Shown piece by piece: positions 1 to 6,488 of a stretch of 10,629 bases of DNA (positions are counted from its first letter, which is position 1; each line of letters begins with the position of its first letter). The stretch comes from 40CM-4-65-16 sp035945895 (lineage in GTDB: Bacteria > Chloroflexota > Dormibacteria > Dormibacterales > Dormibacteraceae). The stretch spans positions 1 through 10,629 of the forward strand of contig DASYZS010000098.1 in NCBI GenBank assembly GCA_035945895.1. The letters run 5' to 3'. The notes below the pieces were generated by a model. That model saw nothing but the letters and a program-made list of their open reading frames with translations, did not search any database and had not been told where the DNA came from. Both the position numbers and the translations under genes were made by a program.

Positions 1-16
1 ACGGGGGTGTGCCGCA

Positions 17-1447
17 ATGGCGACGATGATCATCGAAGGCGACCGGACCAAGGCCGCGTCCGGCAAGACGTACGAGGTCCGCAACCCGGCCACCGGTGAG
101 GTCGTCGACGAGGTCCCGGCCGGAGGGCCGGAGGACGTAGAGCGCGCCGCGCAGGCGGCGGCCAGGGCATTCGCCACGTGGTCGAAGCTGCCGTCGAACC
201 AGCGCCGCGAGATTCTGCACAAGGCCTCGCAGCACATGCTGTCCAAGGTCGAAGAGATTTCCAAGATCCTCACCGAGGAACAAGGCAAGACCCTGCTCGA
301 ATCACGACTCGAGGCGCGTCGCTTCGGCGAGAACATCGGTTGGTTCGCTGACCTGGCCGACAAGGTCCATGGCCAGTACGTGCGTCTTCCTGACCTCACC
401 ACTTACGGGCTCGTGGTCCGCAAGCCGATCGGCGTCTGCGGCGCGATCGTGCCCTGGAACTTCCCGCTCACCCTCGCCGCCAACAAGGTCGCGCCCGCGA
501 TCGCCGCGGGCAACACGGTGGTCTTGAAACCGGCCAGCACCACGCCGCTGGCGACGCTTGCGTGCATCGAAGCCTTGATCGAAGGCGGACTTCCTGAGGG
601 CGTGGTCAACGTCGTGATCGGTCAGGCGACGGGTGAGGCGATCGTCGGGCATCCCCTGATTCGCAAGGTGGCGCTCACCGGATCCACCCCGACCGGAAAG
701 AAGGTCATGGCGAAAGCCGCCGAGACCTTGAAGAAGGTGACGCTCGAGCTCGGCGGGAGCGACCCGTGCATCGTCCTCGACGACGCGGACCTGGAAGGTG
801 CGGCTCGCGCGATCTCCGTCGGGCGTTTCTTCAACTGCGGCCAGCAGTGCCTGTCGACCAAGCGGCTCTATGTGCAGGAAGGCGCTTACGACGGGCTAAT
901 GGAAAAGCTCATCGCGCGGGCGGCCAAGCTCAAGCCCGGCAACGGGCTCGACAAGGACTCGCGCATGGGTCCGATGCATACGGAGACGCAGCGGACCGAG
1001 GTCGAGGCCCAGATCAAAGACGCGGTCGACCGCGGCGCGAAAGTCCTGTTCGGCGGCGGCAGGCCCAAGGGGTCGGAGTACGAGAAGGGCTGGTTCATCG
1101 AGCCGACCATCCTGACCGACGTGCCCGACGGCGCGCGGATGTGGAAGGAAGAGGTCTTTGGTCCCGCGCTTCCGGTGCGGAAGGTCAAGGATCTCGACGA
1201 GGCGCTGCAGCTGGCCAATGACTCGCAATATGGGCTCGGCTCTTCGATCTGGACGGCCAGCATGGCGTCGGCGCACCGCGCCGTGCTGGAGCTGGAGGCG
1301 GGCTACACCTGGGTCAACGCTCTCGTGGTTGCGCACGACGAGCTGCCGTTCGGCGGCACCAAGCAGTCGGGCTTTGGCAAGGAGCACGGGATCGAAGCCT
1401 TCCTGCAGTACACGGAGGAGAAGTCCGTCGTCTACGGCGGAGTCTGA
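17..1447 (+). CDS. NAD(P)-dependent aldehyde dehydrogenase
   Basis: A full-length ALDH-superfamily enzyme of 476 residues, a normal length for the family, expected to oxidise an aldehyde to the acid in the cytoplasm. The oxyanion-hole Asn is N148 in PWNFP, the cofactor-binding Lys is K171 in KPAS, and the Rossmann glycine motif is GSTPTG at 222-227. The general base is E245 in ELGG, the nucleophile is C278 in GQQC, and the cofactor-ribose Glu is E379 in EEVFGP. The C-terminal PFGGTKQSGFGKE stretch is also typical. The substrate cannot be read from the sequence. The tail resembles succinate-semialdehyde and aminobutyraldehyde dehydrogenase groups, but that is only a suggestion. The ATG at 17 follows a weak GGGGGTG ribosome-binding sequence; a second in-frame ATG lies at 26. 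The upstream context is outside the window. A small membrane-protein gene follows after 7 bases, probably co-transcribed. Confidence 0.95.
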   Translation: MATMIIEGDRTKAASGKTYEVRNPATGEVVDEVPAGGPEDVERAAQAAARAFATWSKLPSNQRREILHKASQHMLSKVEEISKILTEEQGKTLLESRLEARRFGENIGWFADLADKVHGQYVRLPDLTTYGLVVRKPIGVCGAIVPWNFPLTLAANKVAPAIAAGNTVVLKPASTTPLATLACIEALIEGGLPEGVVNVVIGQATGEAIVGHPLIRKVALTGSTPTGKKVMAKAAETLKKVTLELGGSDPCIVLDDADLEGAARAISVGRFFNCGQQCLSTKRLYVQEGAYDGLMEKLIARAAKLKPGNGLDKDSRMGPMHTETQRTEVEAQIKDAVDRGAKVLFGGGRPKGSEYEKGWFIEPTILTDVPDGARMWKEEVFGPALPVRKVKDLDEALQLANDSQYGLGSSIWTASMASAHRAVLELEAGYTWVNALVVAHDELPFGGTKQSGFGKEHGIEAFLQYTEEKSVVYGGV

Positions 1448-1454
1448 AGTCGGC

Positions 1455-1655
1455 ATGAGAGCTCCGCTGGTCGTGATCGGCGTCCTGGTCCTACTGGTGG
1501 GCGCGGTGTTCATGGGGCAGGGGCTGGGCTACATCCCGGGCAGCTTCATGAGCGGCGACATCAAGTGGTTCTGGATCGGCTTAGGGATGGTGGTCGCCGG
1601 CCTCGTGCTCGGCGGCGCCGGAGTGGTCGCGGGGCGCCGTCAGTCCAGGGTCTGA
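1455..1655 (+). CDS. Small two-helix membrane protein, hypothetical
   Basis: A 66-residue protein of unknown function that I do not recognise. It has a hydrophobic helix at about residues 4-20, a short loop with aromatic residues (KWFWIG at 37-42), and a second helix at about 41-59 rich in small residues in a GxxxG-like pattern. It ends in a basic tail, RRQSRV, consistent with a cytoplasmic C-terminus by the positive-inside rule. The ATG lies 7 bases after the dehydrogenase stop, and a GGAG about 12 bases upstream sits inside the dehydrogenase end, so translational coupling is likely. The last 16 bases overlap the end of the convergent glycosyltransferase gene. The membrane-like composition and the fit behind the upstream gene favour a real gene. 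It could be a chance frame, but two well-formed helices make that less likely. Confidence 0.65.
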   Translation: MRAPLVVIGVLVLLVGAVFMGQGLGYIPGSFMSGDIKWFWIGLGMVVAGLVLGGAGVVAGRRQSRV

Positions 1656-3067
1656 AGCGACTGCCAGGCCTGCCACAGCGGACGGCGCGGGTTGGTGCAG
1701 ATCAGGATCGGTGCGCCGTAGTCGTTGGTCACGATCCCTTGTGAGTTCGTCACTGTTGCCACCTGCCGGCAGTCGGTGAACAGCCGGTTTCCTTCGTCGA
1801 GGGTGAAGTTGATCAGCACAACCGTCGTTGGGTCCATTCGCGGCGGCGCCCAATACCAGTAGCTGAGGTGCGGGCTGCTCGCCTGGGGAAGCCCCAGCGC
1901 GGGTCCGTAGAAGTCGATCGCCGCGGCCTCCTGGTAGTAGTGCGCCAGGACCATCGTGTGCGCACGCTGGTCTGACGGCACGCTGTCGTATGCGTCGGCC
2001 GCTTGCTGCGCCAGCTCGGGCCAGCCCACCTCGTCGAGGAACAGTCCGCTGGGCTTGGCAGCGATGGGTAGAACCGCCGCCGCCAGCACGAGGCCGACCG
2101 CAACCGCGGGCGTCATGAAGGCGGCGACTCGAATCCGCGACGTCAGCGCCGAATCCAGCCACATCGCGCCCGCCGCGTACAGGAGCGGATAGACCGGCGC
2201 CGCGTAGTAGGACTTGCCGCCCATGCCGAAGAAGATGAGCTCGACTGCGATCGCCGAGTAGACCGCAGGTCTGAAGCGTGGGTCCCGGTAGAGCCGCGCC
2301 ATGCCCAGGACCGCCGGCACCACGAAGATTGGATTGAAGAAGACGAGAACCTGCTGCCACCAATAGGCGAACGGCCCGTCGGTGTGGCCGCGGTGCGACA
2401 GCACGTACTGGACGCTGATCCAGTCGTGCGATGCCTGCCACACGAGGTTGGGCAGGAAGACGAGGAGAGCGACGGCCGCACCGACGCAGGGCCAGGGCGA
2501 CACGAGCATGGCGCGCTGCCTGGTTACCAGCAGCCCAAGCAGGAGCGCGACCGGCAGCGCGACCATCGTGTGCTTCGTCTCGAGGCCGATCCCGATCGCT
2601 AGGCCCAGGGCCACCCAGAGGCGCGCATCCCCTATGCGAAGCAGGCGGACAAAGAGAAGCAGCGAGACCGCCCAGGCGAGCTGGTCGAATGTGGCGGTGT
2701 GGAACAGCGCGTTCGAGCCGACGAAGATGGGCGAGAGGGTCAGACCTAGCGCGGCAAATGCCTGTGCCCTGGTCGTCGCTCCCAGCTCGCGGGCGATCAG
2801 GGCGGTGAGCACGATCAAGACCACGCCCACGAGGTCCGGCAGCAGGCGCATAGCCACGAGTGAGCCGGGCGCGACCGCCTGGATCGCGGCCGCGAGGAGA
2901 GGGACGAGGGGCGGGAAGTCCACGTAACCGAAGGCCAGGTGTCGCGATGCGGCTACGAAGTAGAGCTCGTCGCCGTGCCAGCCGTAGCGGCCGAGGAATG
3001 GAACGGTGATCGCGAGCTTGATCGCCGCGGCGACGGCGACCCACGGCCAGGGCACTCGGGCGCGCAC
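1640..3067 (-). CDS. GT39-like (ArnT/PMT-type) membrane glycosyltransferase
   Basis: A 475-residue polytopic membrane protein of the GT-C fold, resembling dolichyl-phosphate-mannose mannosyltransferase / ArnT-type GT39 enzymes, which transfer a sugar from a polyprenyl-phosphate donor on the outer face of the membrane. After the first helix (about 8-24) comes the acidic catalytic motif D33-E34 in HGDELYF, then YVDFPPL at 48-54, both typical of the first extracytoplasmic loop. Repeated hydrophobic helices follow to about residue 335. ETKHT at 163-167 and GKSYYAAPVYPLL at 284-296 match conserved family loops. Residues from about 336 form a soluble, presumably extracytoplasmic C-terminal domain. 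The start is a GTG at 3067 without a clear ribosome-binding site. It lies 37 bases after the zinc-finger gene on the same strand, so the two may be co-transcribed. Donor and acceptor are unknown. The 3' end overlaps the convergent small membrane-protein gene by 16 bases. Confidence 0.85.
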   Translation of the reverse strand: MRARVPWPWVAVAAAIKLAITVPFLGRYGWHGDELYFVAASRHLAFGYVDFPPLVPLLAAAIQAVAPGSLVAMRLLPDLVGVVLIVLTALIARELGATTRAQAFAALGLTLSPIFVGSNALFHTATFDQLAWAVSLLLFVRLLRIGDARLWVALGLAIGIGLETKHTMVALPVALLLGLLVTRQRAMLVSPWPCVGAAVALLVFLPNLVWQASHDWISVQYVLSHRGHTDGPFAYWWQQVLVFFNPIFVVPAVLGMARLYRDPRFRPAVYSAIAVELIFFGMGGKSYYAAPVYPLLYAAGAMWLDSALTSRIRVAAFMTPAVAVGLVLAAAVLPIAAKPSGLFLDEVGWPELAQQAADAYDSVPSDQRAHTMVLAHYYQEAAAIDFYGPALGLPQASSPHLSYWYWAPPRMDPTTVVLINFTLDEGNRLFTDCRQVATVTNSQGIVTNDYGAPILICTNPRRPLWQAWQSLQTLD

Positions 3068-3104
3068 GCCCGAACGTTAGCCCTTAGCTAGTTTCGGACA
3101 AGAC

Positions 3105-3500
3105 TCAGGCCGTTCTCCCGTTGATCCGGTCCCAGTGACCCTGGCACTCCACGCAACGCGTCGCCGCCGGCTGGTATCTCAGCCGGGCTTCGGGGATGCG
3201 CCGGCCGCAGCCCTCGCAAGTGCCGTACCTGCCCTCCCGCAGACGCTCGAGCGCTCGTTCGACCTGCTCTCGGTTCTCGTCGAGCAGATGGACCAGGATG
3301 TCGTTCGTCTCGCGGTCAGACAGGGCCTGGGCCAGGTCGGTCTCCTCGGGAATCCCAGTGATGACTCCTCCGACGATCTCGTTCAGGGGCCGGTGCAGCC
3401 CGGCCTCCTCGCCGCACTGGGCCGCCAGGAGCTCGAGCAGCTTCCGATCGGCTTCCAGCCTCGCCTCCGGAGCGTTTTCCTTCTTCTTCAGTGCTGGCAT
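3105..3500 (-). CDS. DksA/TraR-family C4 zinc-finger protein
   Basis: A 131-residue protein of the DksA/TraR family, whose members insert a coiled coil into the RNA polymerase secondary channel to modulate transcription. The C-terminal finger has four cysteines, C95 and C98 in CEGC and C116 and C119 in CVEC, the standard C4 arrangement. Residues about 10-90 are charged and helix-forming, ending in ERALERLREGRYG, the usual lead-in to the finger. A basic KKKE stretch lies near the N-terminus. The acidic TDLAQALSDRE stretch (54-64) sits about where the coiled-coil tip would be. I chose the ATG at 3500 because a strong GGAGG (3511-3515, minus strand) lies 10 bases upstream; the frame is open 69 bases further but that extension looks like leader sequence. 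Whether it acts as DksA or as another small zinc-finger regulator cannot be told. Confidence 0.85.
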   Translation of the reverse strand: MPALKKKENAPEARLEADRKLLELLAAQCGEEAGLHRPLNEIVGGVITGIPEETDLAQALSDRETNDILVHLLDENREQVERALERLREGRYGTCEGCGRRIPEARLRYQPAATRCVECQGHWDRINGRTA

Positions 3501-3604
3501 TGCAAACCCCCCTCCAATCGTGTTACCCGGTGGCGGTCGCGCCCGGTTTCGAGAGCAGAACGCGTGCACTTAGGCGCGTACCCGCCCCCACAATTAGTCG
3601 CCTG
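3501..3604. other. Divergent intergenic region between zinc-finger and lipoprotein genes
   Basis: This 104-base region must hold the start signals of both flanking genes, which point away from each other. On the minus strand, TAACAC (in GGGTAACACG) is a possible -10 for the zinc-finger gene, with no convincing -35. On the plus strand, ACAATT at 3590-3595 lies just before the lipoprotein ATG and could serve a near-leaderless transcript, since no Shine-Dalgarno is visible. Neither box is strong. Confidence 0.35.
3511..3515 (-). promoter_or_regulatory. Shine-Dalgarno of the DksA/TraR-type gene
   Basis: GGAGG on the minus strand, part of a longer G run, ends 10 bases before the ATG at 3500. It decides this start over the longer frame that opens at 3569. 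Confidence 0.75.
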
Positions 3605-4213
3605 ATGCCGACCCCGCTGCCGATCCCCCCGAAACTACTTGCCGCTGCGGCCATGGCCCTGTTTCTGGCGAGTTGCCAGATCGGGGCTCCCGGCCCGCGG
3701 TCGGTGCCTACCGTACCTCAGATCGGCGGTGATCTCAAGTGCGCCTCAGGCGACCACGGATACGAGGACCAGCAGGTGGGTTGGGGGTTCTGCTACCCGA
3801 GCACCTGGCGGTACACGGAGAAGATCCAGGCCACCGACAATCCCACCGGGGTCGACCTGACGTTCTCGATCACCTGCTTGAGCGATTGCAAGCCGCAGTG
3901 CCCGACACCGGCCGCCGGCCAGCCCCCGCCGGCTTGCGATCCCCAGCCGGGCTTGTTCGGCTTCATGATCGTTTCGACCTACGACCGGGCCGGCGCCGCT
4001 GATCTGGGCGCGTGGGTGGCGGCAAAGCTGCCCAAGACGACGAAGGGCGACCCGCTCGACTGGGGCAACGCGATCGAGGCCGCGAGGCTGAGCGACGGAC
4101 GTCGCGCCGCGCTGACGACGCACAACGTCGTCATCCTCGACGTGCATCCGAGCCTGCTCGACCTCGACGGGGAGATGGCTTCCAGGCTTGGGACCTGGAA
4201 GTTCAGTTACTAG
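3605..4213 (+). CDS. Cysteine-rich predicted lipoprotein, hypothetical
   Basis: A 202-residue secreted protein of unknown function. The N-terminus is a lipoprotein signal peptide: a hydrophobic helix at about 10-22 ending in the lipobox L21-A-S-C24, so C24 should be lipidated and the protein anchored on the outer face of the membrane. A Pro/Gly-rich linker follows. The mature domain has six further cysteines at 46, 63, 91, 95, 99 and 111, enough for three disulfides, with a Pro-rich segment at about 100-115. The WGFCYPSTWRY segment (60-70) loosely resembles the YPxxW opening of PsbP/LpqN-like lipoproteins; that resemblance is weak. The ATG at 3605 gives the correct signal-peptide length. The frame is open upstream to 3491, but that would put non-signal sequence in front. 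Its stop shares a CTAG with the stop of the convergent SCP2 gene. Confidence 0.75.
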   Translation: MPTPLPIPPKLLAAAAMALFLASCQIGAPGPRSVPTVPQIGGDLKCASGDHGYEDQQVGWGFCYPSTWRYTEKIQATDNPTGVDLTFSITCLSDCKPQCPTPAAGQPPPACDPQPGLFGFMIVSTYDRAGAADLGAWVAAKLPKTTKGDPLDWGNAIEAARLSDGRRAALTTHNVVILDVHPSLLDLDGEMASRLGTWKFSY

Positions 4214-4551
4214 CTTGGCCTCCGGAAAAGCGACTGCATCTTGATCGCCAGGCCCATGTCGCCTTTGATCTTGAGCTTGCCCTGCATGAACGCGGCGGTG
4301 CCGTCGAGCTTGCCGGTCATGATGTTGACCCAGTCGTGAGAGTCGGCCAGGAGCGTTAGCTTCGGCGGCTCGGGAGCGTCACCCTTGCCGGATTCGGCCT
4401 TGCCGTCCGCGATCTTGATCCACCACTTGCCGCCCCCGTCACCGCTCAGGTCGAACTGGACGGTCGCGTTGGTGGAGCCCGCCTTCTCCGGGATGAGAAA
4501 CTCGGGCATGGCGCCCACTATCTGGTCGGGGGTCATCTGCGCCTCGGACAT
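4210..4551 (-). CDS. SCP2 sterol-carrier-domain protein
   Basis: A 113-residue stand-alone SCP2-domain protein, about the usual size for the single domain. Such domains form a hydrophobic tunnel that binds lipids or acyl chains, and bacterial examples are mostly uncharacterised. The features seen are the strand pattern NATVQFDLSGDGGGKWWIKI (28-47), the KLTLLADSHDWVNIMTGKLD stretch (64-83), which matches the family's central motif of a substrate strand followed by D-x-x-x-x-M-x-G, and then AAFMQGKLKIKGDMGLAIKM (86-105), where the GKLKIKGD turn is diagnostic. There is no signal peptide or membrane helix, so it should be cytoplasmic. The ATG at 4551 follows a good GGAGGG about 6 bases upstream. 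It is transcribed alone, divergent from the metallo-hydrolase gene, and its ligand is unknown. Confidence 0.88.
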   Translation of the reverse strand: MSEAQMTPDQIVGAMPEFLIPEKAGSTNATVQFDLSGDGGGKWWIKIADGKAESGKGDAPEPPKLTLLADSHDWVNIMTGKLDGTAAFMQGKLKIKGDMGLAIKMQSLFRRPS

Positions 4552-4556
4552 CGAAA

Positions 4557-4563
4557 CCCTCCC
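4557..4563 (-). promoter_or_regulatory. Shine-Dalgarno of the SCP2 gene
   Basis: GGGAGGG on the minus strand lies 5-6 bases before the ATG at 4551, a near-ideal spacing that supports that start. Confidence 0.7.
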
Positions 4564-4585
4564 TTTGCTTTCGGTTCTCGTTTGG

Positions 4586-4599
4586 GTACGTTCGCGTAC
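4586..4599. promoter_or_regulatory. Perfect inverted repeat in a divergent promoter region
   Basis: GTACG, a TTCG loop and CGTAC form a perfect 5-bp inverted repeat with a 4-base loop, placed between the divergent SCP2 and metallo-hydrolase genes. It could be an operator half-site pair or a small hairpin in the SCP2 leader. It is short enough to occur by chance. Confidence 0.3.
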
Positions 4600-4660
4600 G
4601 GACGGCTGCTGCTCATCTTAGTTTCCTCTCTTACTTTCCTCTCCCAGCGACAATGCCGGG

Positions 4661-5638
4661 GTGGCTATCGAGATCGCGCTGAGTGAGGTCGCCAGCGGCA
4701 TCTTCGAGCTCCGCCTGCCGATTCCTTTTGAAGACGGTCTGGTCAACGTCTTCCTCTTCACGGACGGTGACGAGGCCGACCTGCTCGATTGCGGCATGAA
4801 TTCCGAAGAGTCGGTCGAATCGATTCGCCGCGCCGTGGAGCACGTCGGCGCGCGACGTCTGCGGAAGCTGGTCGTAACTCATATCCACCCGGATCACTAC
4901 GGTGCGGCCGGCGCGCTCGCGGGCGAGGGTCGCGCCGACCTCTACATGCACCGTCTCGAGGTGCCCCTCGTCAACCCTCGCTACGTGGAGCTCGAGCACC
5001 TCGTCGCGGAGGTGCGCCGCTACCTCGTCATCAATGGCGTGCCCGAAGAAGAGGTCGATGTGCTGAGCAACTCTCAGCGCGCGCTCAGCGAGGTAGTGAA
5101 ACCCGCCGATGCGGCCGTCCAGCTGGACGGCGCGGAGGTCATTCGGATGGGCCGTTGGTCACTACACGTCGAGTGGACGCCAGGTCATTCCCCCGGGCAC
5201 ATCTGCCTCTTCGAGCGAGGATCCGCCCTGCTTTTCGCCGGCGACCACATCTTGCCGGAGCTTTCGCCCAACATCGGCCTGCACCCCCAGAGCACCCCCG
5301 ATCCGCTCCACGACTACCTGGATGGGCTGCAACGCATGGTGGCGCTTCACCCGGCGCAAGTCTTTCCCGCGCACGGACGTCCGTTCACCACCGTGAGCGA
5401 GCGCGTCGTAGCGCTGACGCGGCATCACCGTCGCCGATTCGACCAGGTCCTCGAGATCGTGGATCGCCAGGAGAAGTCTGGCTGGCAGGTCGCGCTCGAG
5501 CTGTGGGGTCCGCGCCAGAACCTCTACGAAAAACGCCTGGCGCTGCAGGAAGGACTCGCGCATCTTCAGGCCCTCGCCGTGGAAGGTCGCGTGGAGAAGT
5601 CGGTTACGCCGGAGTCTGTGCGGTGGCGAAGGCTTTGA
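4661..5638 (+). CDS. Metallo-beta-lactamase-fold hydrolase, LACTB2-like
   Basis: A 325-residue cytoplasmic metallo-hydrolase. The first metal motif is H74-I-H76-P-D78-H79, followed by H176 in TPGHSPGH, the bridging D195 in AGDH and H238 in PAHG, so all expected metal ligands are present. The residues after about 250 (RHHRRRFDQVLEI onward, ending with a helical segment and VEKS) fit the small winged-helix domain that follows the catalytic core in LACTB2-like members. Family members include hydrolases of thioesters and lactones and some RNases; the substrate here is not predictable. The start is taken as GTG at 4661 because the fold begins soon after it. An ATG at 4653 is out of frame, and no Shine-Dalgarno is visible. 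The 3' end overlaps the convergent DegV gene by 35 bases. Confidence 0.9.
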   Translation: MAIEIALSEVASGIFELRLPIPFEDGLVNVFLFTDGDEADLLDCGMNSEESVESIRRAVEHVGARRLRKLVVTHIHPDHYGAAGALAGEGRADLYMHRLEVPLVNPRYVELEHLVAEVRRYLVINGVPEEEVDVLSNSQRALSEVVKPADAAVQLDGAEVIRMGRWSLHVEWTPGHSPGHICLFERGSALLFAGDHILPELSPNIGLHPQSTPDPLHDYLDGLQRMVALHPAQVFPAHGRPFTTVSERVVALTRHHRRRFDQVLEIVDRQEKSGWQVALELWGPRQNLYEKRLALQEGLAHLQALAVEGRVEKSVTPESVRWRRL

Positions 5639-6488
5639 TGCCGAGAGGGAGGAGGTCCGCGGGGTAGCACCCGACGCCCACCACGCCTGGACCGGCGTGC
5701 GCTCCGACGACCGGACCCAGCGGTTGGATCATCAACGTCTCGCATGCCGGCTCGAGCTCACGCGCCACCCGCTCAGCGTCGTCCTCGGCGTCGGCGTGAC
5801 CGACGATGACGCACAGGCCTTTGCCTCGATCGACTTCGCGTGTCAGCTCGACCACGCGATTGAGCGCGCGGTCGAATGTGCGCACACGTTCCAGCGGTGT
5901 CACGAGTCCATCGCGGATGCAGAGGACAGGCTTGACCTGCAGTACTGAGCCGAGCATCGCGCTCGCGCGTCCGATTCGTCCGCCTCGGCGAAGGAATTCC
6001 AGCGTGGCCACTGAAAAATATGTCTGCACCTGGTCGCGCATACCGTTGACGCGTTCGACGATCGTCTCGGGGGTCGCGCCTTGCGACGCCATCTGCGCCG
6101 CGGCGAGGGTAATCAGTCCCAGCGACATCGAGACCAGCTGCGAGTCGATGACGTGCACGCGCTTTGGGTCCGTCATGTCCGCGCCCTGCACCGCCGATGC
6201 AAATGTCCCGCTCAACTTTTCTGAGATGTGAATCGAAATGACATCGTCGAATTTGGTGAGCAGCTCTGCGTACGCCTCCGCGAAACGCCCCGCGGATGGC
6301 TGTGAGGTGGTCGGGTGCGTGGTCGCGTTAGGCAACTTGCGATAGAACTCCGACGGCCTGATGTCGACGCCATCGAGCAGGGAGCGGCCCTCGAAGTTGA
6401 GGGTCAGCGGCACGACCGTGATTGACCGCGCCCTCGCGAGTGGGGATGGGAGGTCCGCCGTCGAGTCGGTGACGATGGCGACCCTCAT
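5604..6488 (-). CDS. DegV-family fatty-acid-binding protein
   Basis: A 294-residue DegV protein, a usual length. Characterised members (FakB) hold a fatty acid for phosphorylation by the kinase FakA. The features are an N-terminal VAIVTDSTADLP (3-14), TSQPS (61-65), the ligand-loop ISEKLSGT (88-95), the RRGGRIG motif (167-173), and GAHAGPG (262-268) near the C-terminus, all family signatures. The ATG at 6488 overlaps the TGA of the upstream MgtC-family gene as ATGA, and AGAGG lies 7 bases before it, so translation is probably coupled. No FakA-type kinase gene is in the window. It is the last gene of a three-gene minus-strand operon. The frame stays open upstream to 7067, but only the DegV start makes sense. 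Confidence 0.92.
   Translation of the reverse strand: MRVAIVTDSTADLPSPLARARSITVVPLTLNFEGRSLLDGVDIRPSEFYRKLPNATTHPTTSQPSAGRFAEAYAELLTKFDDVISIHISEKLSGTFASAVQGADMTDPKRVHVIDSQLVSMSLGLITLAAAQMASQGATPETIVERVNGMRDQVQTYFSVATLEFLRRGGRIGRASAMLGSVLQVKPVLCIRDGLVTPLERVRTFDRALNRVVELTREVDRGKGLCVIVGHADAEDDAERVARELEPACETLMIQPLGPVVGAHAGPGVVGVGCYPADLLPLGIKAFATAQTPA

Larger units (their letters stand above)
4552..4660. other. Divergent intergenic region between SCP2 and hydrolase genes
   Basis: This 109-base region is pyrimidine-rich on the plus strand and has lower GC than its surroundings. It contains the SCP2 Shine-Dalgarno, the GTACG inverted repeat, and two copies of TTTCCTCTC at 4622-4630 and 4635-4643, 13 bases apart. 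GACAAT at 4649-4654 lies 6 bases before the GTG start of the hydrolase and is a possible -10 for a leaderless message. No clear -35 is seen for either direction. Confidence 0.4.

Noticed and set aside
1158..1454. An upstream extension of the small membrane-protein frame inside the dehydrogenase gene
   Set aside because: The extension is Arg/Ser-rich shadow sequence; the ATG at 1455 right after the dehydrogenase stop is the natural start.
1581..3044. A 487-codon open frame on the minus strand across the glycosyltransferase gene
   Set aside because: Its translation is Arg/Pro/Gly-rich with no domain, while the overlapping frame 1640-3067 is a well-formed GT39-like membrane protein. It is a high-GC shadow.
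3068..3104. A possible terminator in the gap between the zinc-finger and glycosyltransferase genes
   Set aside because: Only a 4-bp TAGC/GCTA stem is seen, with no U run, too weak to call.
3501..3569. A longer start for the DksA/TraR-type protein
   Set aside because: The ATG at 3500 has a strong GGAGG at good spacing, and the extension would be untypical Arg/Pro-rich sequence.
3491..3604. A longer start for the lipoprotein gene
   Set aside because: It would put about 38 residues in front of the signal peptide and run through the divergent promoter region into the zinc-finger gene start.
4653..4655. An ATG as the start of the metallo-hydrolase
   Set aside because: It is out of frame with the hydrolase; the in-frame GTG at 4661 is used instead.
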